From an uncultured Bdellovibrio sp. (GTDB taxonomy: Bacteria > Bdellovibrionota > Bdellovibrionia > Bdellovibrionales > Bdellovibrionaceae), in assembly GCA_946480995.1 (NCBI GenBank), contig CAMLMF010000130.1, positions 1-6,877 on the forward strand: 6,877 nucleotides of DNA, in the 5' to 3' direction. Made by a program: the position numbers and the translations under genes. The notes below the pieces were generated by a model. The model was not told where the DNA came from. It searched no databases and saw nothing but the letters and a program-made list of their open reading frames with translations. Positions 6,704 through 6,877 of the stretch are shown in pieces. The first letter of the stretch is position 1; every line of letters begins with the position of its first letter.

Positions 6704-6877
6704 ATGTGGCGTAGAATAGCACCTTTGACATTCTTGACTCTGACTCTAGCAATGGCATTTGTCGCCAATGCTCAATCACCTGCAGGTGTTCGAGTGCACA
6801 GCTTGCAAGCAATGGGGTCAGGATGCCCCGCAGGCTCCCACAACGTCACCATCTCACCAGATGGCCAAACTTTCTCT
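6704..6877 (+). CDS. Secreted DUF4360-like protein (N-terminal part only)
   Basis: The frame is open from ATG 6704 to the window end, giving 58 residues, with GGGGG (6690-6694) 9 nt upstream as ribosome site. The N-terminus is a standard Sec signal peptide: Arg3-Arg4, a hydrophobic core from about 8 to 20, and a likely signal peptidase I cut after ANA (Ala23). The mature start contains GSGCPAGS (Cys41) followed by VTISPDGQTFS. From memory this is the typical opening of DUF4360 proteins, small secreted proteins of unknown function with conserved cysteines. Most of the domain lies outside the window, so the family call rests on this short motif. It follows the hybrid kinase in the same direction after 87 nt, but appears to have its own promoter region. 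Confidence 0.75.
   Translation, partial: MWRRIAPLTFLTLTLAMAFVANAQSPAGVRVHSLQAMGSGCPAGSHNVTISPDGQTFS

Noticed and set aside
6707..6720. Twin arginine at the start of the DUF4360-like signal peptide as a Tat signal
   Set aside because: The residues after Arg3-Arg4 do not follow the S-R-R-x-F-L-K pattern, and the pair lies at the extreme N-terminus. An ordinary Sec signal explains it.
6567..6812. 81-residue minus-strand open frame spanning the kinase end and the DUF4360-like start
   Set aside because: It runs antisense through two supported genes and lacks a convincing ribosome site or motif.

Overview
The window reads as a stretch of Gram-negative chromosome with moderate GC content. No rRNA, tRNA, insertion sequence or CRISPR is visible. 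The presence of mtgA, inner-membrane sensor kinases, a long human-type glyoxalase I and a secreted DUF4360-like protein would fit a predatory or related deltaproteobacterium such as Bdellovibrio. That assignment is an inference from gene content and style, not from a marker gene.

Layout. Positions 1-3858 are read on the minus strand, from right to left, and look like one operon: glyoxalase I (3858-3382), monofunctional peptidoglycan glycosyltransferase mtgA (3380-2631), a probable winged-helix AlkZ-related protein (2598-1933), a YbaK-type Cys-tRNA(Pro)/aminoacyl-tRNA deacylase (1936-1433), and a membrane histidine kinase with CHASE3-like and PAS domains (1389-1, C-terminus cut by the window edge). 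Junctions are 1 nt, 32 nt, a 4-nt ATGA overlap and 43 nt. A divergent intergenic region of about 118 bp (3859-3976) separates this operon from a plus-strand hybrid histidine kinase (3977-6616; MASE1-CHASE-HisKA-HATPase-REC). Downstream lies the start of a secreted DUF4360-like protein (6704 to the window end).

How the genes work together. The operon mixes cell-wall synthesis, detoxification of methylglyoxal, translation quality control and a sensor kinase. No shared pathway is obvious beyond a housekeeping or stress theme. Two HisKA kinases with similar dimerisation domains flank the region in opposite orientations.

I found no clearly undescribed system. The points most worth a second look are the possible leaderless start of the hybrid kinase, the AlkZ-related gene tied by translational overlap to a tRNA-editing gene, and a nested inverted repeat over the putative promoter of the DUF4360-like gene.
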